Below, piece by piece: positions 41,927 to 51,900 of a stretch of DNA of 64,000 nt. This DNA comes from Turicibacter sp. Its GTDB lineage: Bacteria; Bacillota_I; Bacilli_A; MOL361; Turicibacteraceae. Numbering within the stretch: position 1 is the stretch's first letter; the number at the start of each line of letters is the position of its first letter. The stretch covers positions 1 to 64,000 of the forward strand of contig WRGF01000219.1 in NCBI GenBank assembly GCA_009787345.1, in the 5' to 3' direction. The notes beneath the pieces are model-generated. The model was given only the letters and a program-made list of their open reading frames with translations. It was not told the DNA's origin and ran no database searches. The translations under genes were made by a program, and so were the position numbers.

Positions 41927-43600
41927 GTGGACCAGTTCAAAGCAGAAAACGAAGAAATGTCAATGAGTGATGTATTAAATTTTGAGGATTTCAACCTTCC
42001 TAGTGTTGGGGATACCATCGAAGGGGAAGTTGTGCGCGTCACGCCTTCTGAAGTAACCGTTGACATCAATGGAGCAACCGAAGGGACGATTTACCTAAGC
42101 GAATTAAGCCTTGCAAAAGTGGACAATGCCCATGAAGTCGTCAAGGTCGGGGATAAAATCCAGGCCGTCATCAAAAAAATCAATGACGAGCAAATCCTGC
42201 TTTCACCAAAAGCCCTCATGGAACGTGGACGTTTCAATGAATTAAAAGCAGCGTTTGAAAATGGGGAAGTCTTACAGGCAAAAGTTACCCGTGCCATGAA
42301 AAACGCCTTGATCGTCAATGTTGGGATGGAGGCTTTCCTTCCTGCAAGCATGATTGATGTCGAGTACGTATCTGAGCTTGACTCCTACGTGGGGCAAACG
42401 ATTCCCGTGCGTATTGTGGAATTCAACAACCGCAACCGCCGCATGACCGTTTCCCGCAAAGCGGTCGTTGCAGAACAGCAAAAACTTGACCGCACCAGCC
42501 AGCTTGAAACATTGGCTATTGGTGATGTTTTTGAAGGCAAAGTCGTGCGCATCCAGCCTTATGGGGCATTCGTGCGTTTCGGTGCCCTCGAAGGGATGGT
42601 CCATATTTCCGAGATTTCCCACACTGGGGTTTCTAAAATCGAAGATGCCCTTAGCATCGGCCAGGAAGTGTCAGTCAAAGTCATCAAAGTGGACGGACTT
42701 AAAATTTCACTATCCATCAAAGCCGCGATGCCGACCCCGTTTGAAGAAGTTTCCAAGGTTCACCAAGTTGGGGATGTCGTCAGCGGAGAAGTGACCCAGT
42801 TGACGGAATATGGGGCGTTTGTCAAGCTTGCTGAAGGTGTCGAAGGCCTTGTTCACATGTCCGAATTAAGCTGGGGGCACCGCCCGAAAGTCGAGGACGT
42901 TGTTTCCCAGGGGCAGGCTGTCAACGTTAAAATCATTTCCCTAAACCCTGAAACAGGGCGCATCGGGCTTTCCATCAAGCAAATCGATGCGGATCCTTGG
43001 ACCGTTTTCCCGAACCAGGTCGGTGACGTGGTCAAAGGGAAAGTAACGAATGTCACTGAATTAGGTGCATTCATCAGCGTAGCGCCATTTATCGAAGGGC
43101 TTGCGCATTTCTCTGAAGCGTCTTGGAACCCGTCTGTGCGCATGGCTGATTTAGTTTCCGTCGGTGACGAAGTAGATGTCAAGATCATTTCATTTGACAG
43201 CGAAAAGCACCGCATCGGATTATCCCTTCGCCAAGTGAAAAACAACCCATGGTCTGAAGCCGGGATCAAAGAAGGCGATGTCGTTGAGGGAACGGTTACG
43301 GGAATGAACAGCCGCGGGGCACATGTTGCCATTGCGGAAGACGTTGTTGGCTTCCTTCCAATCAACCAAATTGCTGACAAGCGCATTTCCAAGGTTGAGG
43401 ATGAATTGAACCAAGGGCAAGCCATCAAAGCCAAGGTCATGAAATTTGATGCCAACCGTGCAAATCTTGAGTTATCCATCCGCCGCATTGAAGAAGATGC
43501 AGAACGCGCGGAATTCAATAAATACATCAAAGAGCAGGACTCAGTGGAAAATGAAACATTGGGCGACTTGTTCGGGGATTCATTAAAAGATTTATTATAA
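41927..43600 (+). CDS. rpsA: ribosomal protein S1-like protein, six S1 domains
   Basis: 557 residues from a GTG after AAAGGTGGGG (no good ATG at this place). Six S1 RNA-binding OB folds by hand alignment: ~26-96, 112-178, 197-266, 280-352, 364-436 and 448-521. Domains 3 to 5 carry the classic GAF-V...EG-VH-SE pattern (YGAFVRFGALEGMVHISEIS). B. subtilis YpfD at this locus has four domains; six and this length resemble E. coli S1. Known S1 binds mRNA on the 30S subunit. Directly follows cmk. Confidence 0.9.
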   Translation: MDQFKAENEEMSMSDVLNFEDFNLPSVGDTIEGEVVRVTPSEVTVDINGATEGTIYLSELSLAKVDNAHEVVKVGDKIQAVIKKINDEQILLSPKALMERGRFNELKAAFENGEVLQAKVTRAMKNALIVNVGMEAFLPASMIDVEYVSELDSYVGQTIPVRIVEFNNRNRRMTVSRKAVVAEQQKLDRTSQLETLAIGDVFEGKVVRIQPYGAFVRFGALEGMVHISEISHTGVSKIEDALSIGQEVSVKVIKVDGLKISLSIKAAMPTPFEEVSKVHQVGDVVSGEVTQLTEYGAFVKLAEGVEGLVHMSELSWGHRPKVEDVVSQGQAVNVKIISLNPETGRIGLSIKQIDADPWTVFPNQVGDVVKGKVTNVTELGAFISVAPFIEGLAHFSEASWNPSVRMADLVSVGDEVDVKIISFDSEKHRIGLSLRQVKNNPWSEAGIKEGDVVEGTVTGMNSRGAHVAIAEDVVGFLPINQIADKRISKVEDELNQGQAIKAKVMKFDANRANLELSIRRIEEDAERAEFNKYIKEQDSVENETLGDLFGDSLKDLL

Positions 43601-43607
43601 TCTAGAA

Positions 43608-43650
43608 GGGGCTGTATTGACTTGAGCGGGACTCATTTTAATACAGCCTC
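43608..43650 (+). terminator. hairpin after the S1 gene
   Basis: GGCTGTATT / AATACAGCC with an 18-base loop and only a short T-rich tail; a weak terminator or processing site. Confidence 0.55.
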
Positions 43651-43765
43651 TTACCAAGTTTTAGCCCCGATTCGGACACATGCTAAAAAGGTTCCATTGG
43701 AAGAAATTTAAAATCATAGAAATTGAGCATATTATAAGTATGAGTCAAGGAAAGTAGGTGGCAAC

Positions 43766-45076
43766 ATGGCAGTGCCTGTTGTAGCAATCGTAGGCCGGCC
43801 CAATGTCGGCAAATCAACTATATTTAACCGGGTGGTCGGTTCAAGGGTTTCCATTGTGGAAGATGAGCCAGGGATTACCCGTGACCGGATTTATTCCAGC
43901 GGGGAATGGCTGACAAGGAAATTCAATGTCATTGATACCGGCGGGATTGAAATCGGGGACGAACCATTCGTGCGCCTCATCAAAGCCCAGGCGGAAATCG
44001 CCATGGAAGAGGCAGACGTCATCGTTTTCGTCACCAATGCCCGCGATGGCGTAACCCAGTCGGACCAAGAAGTCGCCAACATGCTTTATAAAACAACCAA
44101 ACCGGTTATCTTAGTGGTCAACAAAGTGGATGATATCAACTTCAAGGAACAAATCTATGAATTTTATGGATTGGGCTTAGGAGACCCTATTGCGGTCTCA
44201 GCCGTCCATGGGATTGGCTTTGGCGACATGCTTGATCAAGTCGTTGGGAATATGCCTAATAAGCCAGAGCAAGACTACGATGAAGACGTCATCAAGTTCA
44301 GTTTGATCGGGCGTCCGAACGTCGGAAAATCCTCCCTTACCAATGCCCTTTTAGGGGAAGACCGTGTCATTGTGTCAGACATCGAAGGGACGACCCGTGA
44401 TGCCATCGACACGGAATTTTCCAAGGACGGCCAGCGCTATGTGGTCATCGACACGGCCGGGATGAGAAAACGCGGGAAAGTTTATGAAACCACGGAAAAA
44501 TACAGTGTCCTTCGTGCGCTGGCTGCTATTGACCGAAGCGATGTCTGCCTCGTCTTGATTGATGCCGAAAAAGGCCTGATCGAACAGGATAAAAAAGTTG
44601 CCGGCTATGCCCACGAAGCAGGCCGTGCCGTCATTATTGTCGTCAACAAATGGGATGCCATTGAGAAAACGGACAAGACCATGAAGGAATGGGAAACCCT
44701 TATCCGCGAAGAACTTCAGTTTTTGGATTATGCGCCAATCGTTTTCCTTTCAGCATTGACCAAAAGACGGGTCCATACCTTATTTGATCCTATCCTTCAA
44801 GCAGCAGAAAACCATAAAAAACGGGTGGTTACCCATGTCCTTAATGATGTCATCATGGATGCGGTAGCCATGAACCCGACGCCAACCCACAAAGGCCAGC
44901 GCCTGCGGATTTATTATTCAACCCAAGTGGCTTCAGCGCCACCGACCTTTGTCATCTTTGTCAACGACACGGACCTGCTCCATTTTTCATATAAGCGCTA
45001 CTTGGAAAACTCGCTGCGATTGGCTTTTGGGTTTGAAGGGACGCCCATCCACATCATCGCCAGGGTGCGGGACTAA
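43766..45076 (+). CDS. der: ribosome-associated GTPase Der (EngA)
   Basis: 436 residues, start after AAGTAGGTGGCAAC. Two GTPase domains in tandem: [14 protein letters not shown] / DTGGIE / NKVD in the first and [16 protein letters not shown] / [11 protein letters not shown] / NKWD in the second, then a KH-like C-terminal domain ([20 protein letters not shown]). Needed for 50S subunit assembly. Typical length. Confidence 0.97.
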   Translation: MAVPVVAIVGRPNVGKSTIFNRVVGSRVSIVEDEPGITRDRIYSSGEWLTRKFNVIDTGGIEIGDEPFVRLIKAQAEIAMEEADVIVFVTNARDGVTQSDQEVANMLYKTTKPVILVVNKVDDINFKEQIYEFYGLGLGDPIAVSAVHGIGFGDMLDQVVGNMPNKPEQDYDEDVIKFSLIGRPNVGKSSLTNALLGEDRVIVSDIEGTTRDAIDTEFSKDGQRYVVIDTAGMRKRGKVYETTEKYSVLRALAAIDRSDVCLVLIDAEKGLIEQDKKVAGYAHEAGRAVIIVVNKWDAIEKTDKTMKEWETLIREELQFLDYAPIVFLSALTKRRVHTLFDPILQAAENHKKRVVTHVLNDVIMDAVAMNPTPTHKGQRLRIYYSTQVASAPPTFVIFVNDTDLLHFSYKRYLENSLRLAFGFEGTPIHIIARVRD

Positions 45077-45106
45077 CTTATCTTAAACCGGATGGAGGAG
45101 AATTAC

Positions 45107-46120
45107 ATGAATAACTTAACGGTCATTGGGGGCGGGTCTTGGGGGACTGCCCTTGCCCAAGTGCTTTGCGACAACCAAGTCGGGGTAACGGTCTTTGACC
45201 GCAACCTTGATGTTGTAGAAGATATCAATCACAATCACCAAAATACCAAATTCTTTTCGGATGTGGCTTTGCCGGCTTCCATGAAGGCAAGCTTAAACTT
45301 AGGGGATGCCGTGAAAGATGCCCACTATATCTTGCTGGCGGTGCCAACGAAGGTCATCCGCGATGTCTTAAAAGACCTGAATAGTGTCCTTAGGCACCCT
45401 GTGACCATTATCAATGCCAGCAAAGGGATTGAACCAGGCACCCATAAGCGGGTATCTGAAATTGTGGAGGAAGAAATCAGCCCGGGGTTATTGGAAGCTT
45501 TCGTTGCCCTTTCGGGGCCCTCCCATGCCGAGGAAGTCATCTTGCGGGGGGTTACCACTGTCACCTGCGCTGCCACACATCCTGAGGTTGCCAGCGAAAT
45601 CCAGGCGCTTTTCAACACCGATTATTTTCGGGTGTACCGCATCGACGACCTGCTTGGCGTCGAAGTGGGGGGCTCCATCAAAAATGTCATCGCCCTGGCA
45701 GCAGGTCTCATTGCAGGCCTTGGCTACGGGGACAATGCTAAGGCGGCACTTATCACAAGGGGCTTAGTGGAAATCCAGCGCCTGGGGACGGCCATGGGTG
45801 CCAAAGAAGAAACCTTCGTCGGGCTAAGTGGCCTAGGCGACCTCATCGTGACCTGTACGTCGGTCCATAGCCGCAACTGGCAGGCAGGGTTTAAAATCGG
45901 GTCAGGATCCAACCTGCAAGAAGCACTTGACAGCATGACCATGGTGGTGGAAGGCGTCAGGACTTGCCAGGCGACTTATGAGCTTGCCCAGGAACTGGAC
46001 ATCGAAATGCCCATCGTAGAAACTATCTACAAAATTATTTTCAACAAAATGGATCCCAACATGGCCATTACCAAATTGATGACACGAAAAACACGCTCCG
46101 AATTCGACCAAGTCAAATAA
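45107..46120 (+). CDS. gpsA: glycerol-3-phosphate dehydrogenase [NAD(P)+]
   Basis: 337 residues; the ATG after GGATGGAGGAGAATTAC. It makes sn-glycerol 3-phosphate for phospholipid synthesis. Dinucleotide fold VIGGGSWGTALAQVL, then ALSGPSHAEEV, the catalytic lysine region GVEVGGSIKNVIALAAGLIA, and the GLSGLGDLIVTC motif. 30 bases after der, likely one transcript. Confidence 0.96.
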   Translation: MNNLTVIGGGSWGTALAQVLCDNQVGVTVFDRNLDVVEDINHNHQNTKFFSDVALPASMKASLNLGDAVKDAHYILLAVPTKVIRDVLKDLNSVLRHPVTIINASKGIEPGTHKRVSEIVEEEISPGLLEAFVALSGPSHAEEVILRGVTTVTCAATHPEVASEIQALFNTDYFRVYRIDDLLGVEVGGSIKNVIALAAGLIAGLGYGDNAKAALITRGLVEIQRLGTAMGAKEETFVGLSGLGDLIVTCTSVHSRNWQAGFKIGSGSNLQEALDSMTMVVEGVRTCQATYELAQELDIEMPIVETIYKIIFNKMDPNMAITKLMTRKTRSEFDQVK

Positions 46121-46190
46121 GGGGTTGCGAAAGCCCAAAAGCCTGCATATGATGTTAGTGTGACAGATGGCTTTTTAAGGAGGGCAACGT

Positions 46191-46439
46191 ATGTTCAACA
46201 ATCTTTTTGACAAGTTTGGGCAAAATATCAACATTAATCCCGAGGATGTAAACACCATGGCTGCGGCAGCCTCTCAAATGGACCTTGCCGATGCCGAGCA
46301 AGTCCGTCTTTTGGTCCGGGGGGTTGCCGGCATGGTCGGCAGGCCATTGGCCCCGGAAGTGGAAGAACAGCTCATTGGGCTCATTTTAAGTGGAAATGTG
46401 CCGAAGGACATGGGTGCGTTAATGAAAATGATGAAATAA
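46191..46439 (+). CDS. spoVIF: stage VI sporulation protein F-like
   Basis: 82 residues, start after TTAAGGAGGGCAACGT. The layout (a short FDKFGQNININPEDVNTMAA head, then VRLLVRGVAGMVGRPL and EEQLIGLILSG) matches small SpoVIF/YjcC proteins, which in B. subtilis act in late coat assembly. Position between gpsA and spoIVA supports a spore role. The family match is from memory of a short sequence. Confidence 0.7.
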   Translation: MFNNLFDKFGQNININPEDVNTMAAAASQMDLADAEQVRLLVRGVAGMVGRPLAPEVEEQLIGLILSGNVPKDMGALMKMMK

Positions 46440-46441
46440 TG

Positions 46442-46486
46442 AAAAAAACAGGTGCGAAATTCCAAATTTTCGTACCTGTTTTTTTG
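46442..46486 (+). terminator. intrinsic terminator after spoVIF
   Basis: AAAAAAACAGGTgCGAAA / TTTCGtACCTGTTTTTTT hairpin. Bases 46487-46659 beyond it hold nothing I can identify. Confidence 0.9.
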
Positions 46487-46659
46487 TTCGTTGTCATAAT
46501 TCTAAAATTTACATCTATACTCTAGTAAAGGGACAGTGGCTACGGAAGAAGTCGGCCGCAGGAATTTTCTCTTTTTGTCAGTCATTGCAGGGAACTTTAT
46601 GACTAGGGCTCCCGCTGTAGGTATCCCCCTTCTTCGGTTAAAAAAATCTTTAATAAAAG

Positions 46660-46689
46660 GAATATTTAACTTGGAAGGCTACATATAAT
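46660..46689 (+). promoter_or_regulatory. sigma-E promoter P1 upstream of spoIVA
   Basis: GAATATT (46660-46666), 15-base spacer, CATATAAT (46682-46689). The -35 is a perfect match to KMATATT and the -10 matches 7 of 8 of CATACAMT. Confidence 0.65.
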
Positions 46690-46721
46690 TTGAAGGAACC
46701 GCTGGTGGTCCGTAAAAACCA

Positions 46722-46790
46722 ATGCCAAAGGAGAAGCGGTCGGCTGCTAAAACCTTAAGGCAAAAAGTTTTTACTCAAATTATCTCATAG
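46722..46790 (+). CDS. possible 22-residue leader peptide
   Basis: ATG to TAG within the transcript from P1 and ending over the -35 of P2. The peptide is basic at the front (MPKEKRSAAKTLRQK) and hydrophobic at the end (VFTQIIS). The nearest ribosome-site-like GGTGG is 14 bases away, so translation is uncertain. Confidence 0.25.
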   Translation: MPKEKRSAAKTLRQKVFTQIIS

Positions 46791-46814
46791 AACCAGGGAT
46801 AACTTACATACACT
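46785..46814 (+). promoter_or_regulatory. sigma-E promoter P2 of spoIVA
   Basis: TCATAGA (46785-46791), 15-base spacer, CATACACT (46807-46814). The -10 is a perfect CATACAMT; the -35 matches 5 of 7. Start would be ~35 bases before the spoIVA codon. Confidence 0.7.
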
Positions 46815-46855
46815 ATTATTGGCAAAATAAAACTTAGAAATTGGGGGTTTGTAAC

Positions 46856-48331
46856 ATGGAAACAAATGAACTGATGAGAGACGTCTTTGCACGTACCAAT
46901 GGGGAGTTCTACCTCGGGGTAGTCGGGGCTGTCCGAACTGGGAAATCCACCTTCATCAAAAAATTCATGGAGTCCTTGGTGATTCCAATGGTTGAAGATG
47001 AAGCCATCAAAAACCGTATGATCGACGAGCTTCCTCAAAGTGCAAACGGAAAAACCATCATGACCACAGAACCAAAATTTGTCCCTAACCAGGCGGTAAA
47101 TGTAACTGTGGAAGGGGAAGTATCCGCAAGCATCCGCTTGATTGACTGTGTCGGGTATGTTATCCCCAACGCAGTAGGTTATGAAACAGAAGATGGCCCT
47201 CGCATGGTCAACACGCCTTGGTACGATGAGCCAATCCCATTCGTGGAAGCGGCAGCCATCGGAACCCAAAAAGTCATCGAAGACCACTCCACCATCGGGG
47301 TAGTGATGACAACAGATGGCTCAATCGGAAACTTCGCCCGTGAAGATTACCTAGAAGCCGAGCACCTTGTTATCGAGCAGTTGAAAGCCATCAACAAGCC
47401 ATTCATCGTGGTGCTGAACTCTACGCATCCAAAAACAGAAGATGTGTTAAGGCTGCAAGAGGAGCTTCAAGCAGAGTACGAAGTACCGGTCATCCCATTA
47501 AGCGTGGACAACATGACCCGCCGTGACATCTACACAGTGCTTCGCGAGGCGCTTTATGAATTCCCGGTATCCGAGCTTAACATCAAGCTTCCTAGCTGGG
47601 TTGAGGCATTATCTGACGACAACAGCCTAAAAGCCCGCTTCTTGCAATTCATCAACCAAAGCGCCAACGAGTTCTACAAGCTTCGCGACATCAACTTCTT
47701 GGCTGAAGAGTTCAAAGAAGAGGACATCATCGAAGACTGCTTCATCAGCCAGCTGGACGCTTCAACCGGGCTTGCAGAAATCGAAATCAAGGTGCCGGAT
47801 GAGCTTTACGACCAAATTTTGACAGAACTTGTTGGGCCAATCAATGATAAAGCAGACTTAATGTCCTTGCTTCAAGATTATGCCCGCATCAAAAAAGAGT
47901 ACGACCCAATCGCAAGCGCCCTTCAAATGGTGAAACAAGTCGGTTATGGCATTGCCAACCCAGCCATTGAAGACATGACGTTAAGCGAGCCAAGCGTCAT
48001 CAAATCCGGTGCCCGTTACGGTGTGCGCCTAAAAGCCATCGCACCATCCATCCATATGATCCGCGTCGATGTTGAATCAGTCTTCGAACCAATCATCGGT
48101 TCCGAGCAGCAATCCAAAGACCTGATCGACTTTATCCTAAAAGACGCACAGGAAGATCCACTGGCTATCTGGTCAACTGAAATCTTCGGTCGCTGCCTAA
48201 GCGATATTGTCCGCGACGGCATCTCCGCAAAACTTTACTCCATGCCAGAATCTGCACGCATGAAGCTACAAGAAACATTGATCAAAATCGTCAACCAAGG
48301 CAACGGCGGCCTAATCGCCATCATGCTCTAA
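46856..48331 (+). CDS. spoIVA: stage IV sporulation protein A
   Basis: 491 residues (B. subtilis 492), ATG after TTGGGGGTTTGTAAC. Cytoskeletal ATPase that polymerises on the forespore outer surface as the coat basement layer. Walker A GAVRTGKS at residues 24-31, the DCVGYVIPNA and TDGSIGNFAREDY regions, and a conserved C-terminal end (KIVNQGNGGLIAIML) needed for polymerisation. Codon use is more biased to frequent codons than in neighbours, as in highly expressed genes. Two sigma-E promoters precede it. Confidence 0.97.
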   Translation: METNELMRDVFARTNGEFYLGVVGAVRTGKSTFIKKFMESLVIPMVEDEAIKNRMIDELPQSANGKTIMTTEPKFVPNQAVNVTVEGEVSASIRLIDCVGYVIPNAVGYETEDGPRMVNTPWYDEPIPFVEAAAIGTQKVIEDHSTIGVVMTTDGSIGNFAREDYLEAEHLVIEQLKAINKPFIVVLNSTHPKTEDVLRLQEELQAEYEVPVIPLSVDNMTRRDIYTVLREALYEFPVSELNIKLPSWVEALSDDNSLKARFLQFINQSANEFYKLRDINFLAEEFKEEDIIEDCFISQLDASTGLAEIEIKVPDELYDQILTELVGPINDKADLMSLLQDYARIKKEYDPIASALQMVKQVGYGIANPAIEDMTLSEPSVIKSGARYGVRLKAIAPSIHMIRVDVESVFEPIIGSEQQSKDLIDFILKDAQEDPLAIWSTEIFGRCLSDIVRDGISAKLYSMPESARMKLQETLIKIVNQGNGGLIAIML

Positions 48332-48342
48332 CATACTTTGGG

Positions 48343-48374
48343 ATTCCCCCTTCCGCCTCGGCGGAAGGGGGAAT
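48343..48374 (+). terminator. hairpin after spoIVA
   Basis: ATTCCCCCTTCCGCC / GGCGGAAGGGGGAAT-type stem of ~14 pairs 12 bases after the stop, without a T-run. Confidence 0.6.
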
Positions 48375-48492
48375 TGCTGTACTATCCGGCATTTTTCGAC
48401 ATAAACCTAGTGGATTGATGGGATTGCCAGGGATGAAAGTAAGGTTTTCAGCATTTTTTGCACAAAGTTGAAAAAATATTCCCAAAAACTGT

Positions 48493-48582
48493 TTGAAATC
48501 TCCATTTAATGTTATAATAGACATCGTAAGTACTAAAATTTACAAATAAAGGTTTGCAACTGATGGGCGGGTATGATAAACT
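48493..48582 (+). promoter_or_regulatory. two promoters of hup
   Basis: Proximal: TTGCAA (48554-48559), 17 bases, TAAACT (48577-48582). Distal: TATAAT (48513-48518) with TG upstream; its TTGAAA (48493-48498) is only 14 bases away, so it probably works as an extended -10. Two promoters are usual for HU genes in Bacillus. Confidence 0.65.
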
Positions 48583-48614
48583 TTAACTTGCCACAATGCA
48601 CAGGAGGTAATAAT

Positions 48615-48887
48615 ATGAACCGTACTCAATTAGTAGATAACATTGCGGAGAAATCCGAATTGTCCAAAAAGGACGCTGATAAGTTCTTGACGGCTTACAC
48701 AGAAGCAATCCAAGAAGCACTTAAGCAAGACGACAAAATTACACTAGTAGGATTCGGGACATTCGAAGTCCGCGAACGCGCTGCCCGCCAGGGACGCAAC
48801 CTGCACACAGGTGAAACCATCGAAATCGCAGCCAGCAAGTATCCTGCATTCAAACCAGGAAAAGCTTTAAAGGATGCCTTGAAATAA
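48615..48887 (+). CDS. hup: DNA-binding protein HU
   Basis: 90 residues, ATG after CAGGAGGTAATAAT, an ideal ribosome site. Histone-like dimer that bends DNA. Family signatures: MNRTQLVDNIAEKSELSKKD at the start, GFGTFEVRERAARQGRNL for the flexible arm, and PAFKPGKALKDALK at the end. In Bacillus hbs also follows spoIVA. Confidence 0.97.
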   Translation: MNRTQLVDNIAEKSELSKKDADKFLTAYTEAIQEALKQDDKITLVGFGTFEVRERAARQGRNLHTGETIEIAASKYPAFKPGKALKDALK

Positions 48888-48898
48888 TTTAAGCAAAA

Positions 48899-48936
48899 GC
48901 ACCAGGTACCCATGTTGGGCTGCCTGGTGTTTTTTA
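48899..48936 (+). terminator. intrinsic terminator after hup
   Basis: CACCAGG / CCTGGTG hairpin and six T, ending only a few bases before the addB ribosome site (AAGGAGGG). Confidence 0.88.
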
Positions 48937-48950
48937 AGGAGGGAAAATTC

Positions 48951-51900
48951 ATGTCTATAAGGTTTATTTTGGGCCGGTCGGGGACTGGCAAGACGAAGCG
49001 CATCTTTGATGAAATCAAAGCGGCCAATGACGCCCAGCCGGCAGGTGACCCGATTTACTTCCTCATACCGGATCAGATGGCTTTTCATACCGAATACCAG
49101 CTATTGTCCCAAAGCAAGCTGCCAAGCCTTATGCGGGTACAGGCTTTAAGCTTTAATCGGCTGGCATTCCGAATCCTTCAAGAAACCGGTGGGCTCTCCC
49201 GCCATCATCTGGACGAAGTGGGGCTTTCCCTGCTGCTCCAAAAGGTCATGAACGACCAAAAAGATAACCTTCAGGTTTTTTATGGCTATAGCGGCCGCCC
49301 GGGATTCATCGAAAAGGTACAGGAGGCCCTGTCGGAATTCAAATCCTACGGCGTAAATCCCCAAAGCCTGGCGGAGGCCCTGAAGTCGCCAACCCCGGGG
49401 TTATCTATGAAATCTGCCCAAAAAATCCACGACCTGTCCGTCATTTATGAAAAATTCAATGACCTTGCACTAGGGAAGTATTTAATCAAAGAGGATTATT
49501 ATGACCTGCTGGCAACGGCCATCGAAGAAAGCACCGCCATTGCGCATAGCGATTTTTACATTGACGGCTATCATATTTTCAATAGCCAGGAAGAACTGAT
49601 TTTGCTGCAACTGATGAAACATGCGAAATCCGTGACGCTGGTGTTTACCCATGACCCAAATAGCGATGCCCGGGTATTTTCCCTGCCAAGGCGCACCGTC
49701 TCAAGGCTTCAGACTTTGGCTTCTGAAGCAGGGCTTTCTTACACGGTGGAAGAAGAAGGCGATGCGACTTTTAGGGGTGAAGGGGCCATCTCTCATTTGG
49801 AGAAAAATTTCCTTCAGGGGGGGGGCACCGAAAAAGCGGAGGGCATCCATTTTTTTGCTGCCGCCAATAAGCGGGTAGAAGTGGAAGAAGCCGCCCGGCG
49901 CATCCATCGCCTCGTCCATGAGGAAGGCTGCGCATATTCGGACATTGCCATCTACACGGCGGACACGGGTGATTACGATGATTTGATTACGTCACTGTTC
50001 CCGAAATATGGTATCCCTTTTTTCTTGGATGCCAAAGAGCCAATGCTGCACCACCCTCTGATGGCTTTCCTTTACCATGTCTTTGATCTCATCCTTCATG
50101 GGTGGCGCCATGAGGCGATGTTCACTTTGATTAAAACGGGGATATTTATGGATGTAAGTGGCATCAAAGGTGAAAGCGCCTATTATCCCGCATTCCAAAA
50201 ATACATGGAAAAAGCAGATGTCCTGGAAAATTACTGCCTCTTTAGAAACATCCATAAGAAAAACTGGGTGGGCGGGCAACCGTGGGAAGTGTCGCGTTAC
50301 CGGGGGCTTGGCAGGGATTATGTTAAGACCGACGCGGACCTTTTGCAAGAGGAGATGCTAGAAAAACTTCGCCAGCAAATTGCGGGGCCCCTTGCGGCCC
50401 TTGAGGAAGAGATGAAAAAAGCCGCCACTTTCAAGGAAAAAGCCATTTGCCTGTTTGAGCTTCTGGAAACCCTTGATGTCCCGAAGAAGCTTTCCCTGAT
50501 GGAGGAAGCCGCCCAAGAAGGGCTGGACCTGCAAAGGAAAAAGCAGCATGAACAAGTTTGGAACCGGTTGCTGTCCTTGTTTGAGCAGTTGGTTGAAATT
50601 GGCGGCGATGAATTGGCCACCACGGAAGGGTTTGCTGCCATCTTTAAGGCCGGGCTTGAAAAAATGACCTTCGTCACGGTCCCCCCAAGCCTTGACCAGG
50701 TCGCCATCGGGCAGCTTCGACGGGCGCGCTATCAGCTGGTCCACGATTTAAGGTCGCCAGGGCTTTATGGGATCCGCCATGGGATGGTGCTTGGCTTTAA
50801 CGAAGGGTCTATCCCCGCAACGCTTCCGGAAAGCAGCCTCATTGGGGAAGGGGAGCGGGAAGCCCTTAGCGCCATGGGCATCCAACTTGCCCCGAGCCTT
50901 GAAATGACCCAGGTGGACGATCTGTTTGTCCTTTACACGGTGCTTACTTCTCCCCGGGAAACCCTGACGTTGTCTTATGCCATCAGCGACGACAGTGGCC
51001 AGGAATATTTGCCGTCTTATTTGTTCAACCATGTGCTGGGGATGTTTTTTGATGCGCAGGTTTCAGTCATCGGACGGGAATACGACACGGATATTTACGC
51101 CCATTTGACCACGGTGGGACGCTCCGTAGCCCATTTGGTCGCTGTGCTAAAAAAATCCCCTCATTTGAAAAGTTATTATGGACCGCTCCTGGATTACTAT
51201 GAAAAAGAGCATCCGCTGATTAGGCGCATGGTCGACCGGATTTTAGGTTATAGCAATGAAGCGGTCCCCCTCAGCACCGACTTGGCTAAGGGTATTTACG
51301 GTTCACAGATCAACGCCTCCGTTTCCAGAATCGAGTTGTTCAACCAGTGCCACTTTTCCCACTTCGTCCGTTATGGGCTGGGGCTTCGGGAACGGGAACT
51401 TTATAAGCTGGACCTGCCCCATATTGGGGAAATGTACCACGAGGCCTTAAAGCGCATCGCCAGCCTCATCGAAAACGAGGGGCGCACCTTCGCAGATTTG
51501 TCGGAGCAAGAATGCAAGGCCCTGTCTGAAATGGCAGCTAACGAATTAAGCGAACAACTGCTGTTTCAAATCCTAAAGCGCAACAAACGGATGCGGCTGT
51601 TGACGGCAAGGCTCACCCAGGTCCTTTACAAGACCCTCATCGGCTTAAAATATCAAGGGGGGCAAAGCGCATTCAAACCAGCCTTTTTCGAGCTGCCTTT
51701 CGGTAGTGAAAAGGATTCGGGCATCAGGCTCAAGCCTGAGCCCCTAGGCGGCGGTTTCCAGCTTTCCCTAAAAGGGATTGTGGACCGCATCGATGTGGCA
51801 AAAAAGGACGGTGAAACATTTGTCAGGGTCATCGACTACAAATCCAGCAAAAAAGAATTGCCGCTGGATGCGGTTTATTATGGCCTGAGCCTTCAGCTTT

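Noticed and set aside
46722-46790. Calling the 22-residue ORF SpoVM
   Set aside because: Length is near, but the sequence shows no likeness to SpoVM and the ribosome site is poor.
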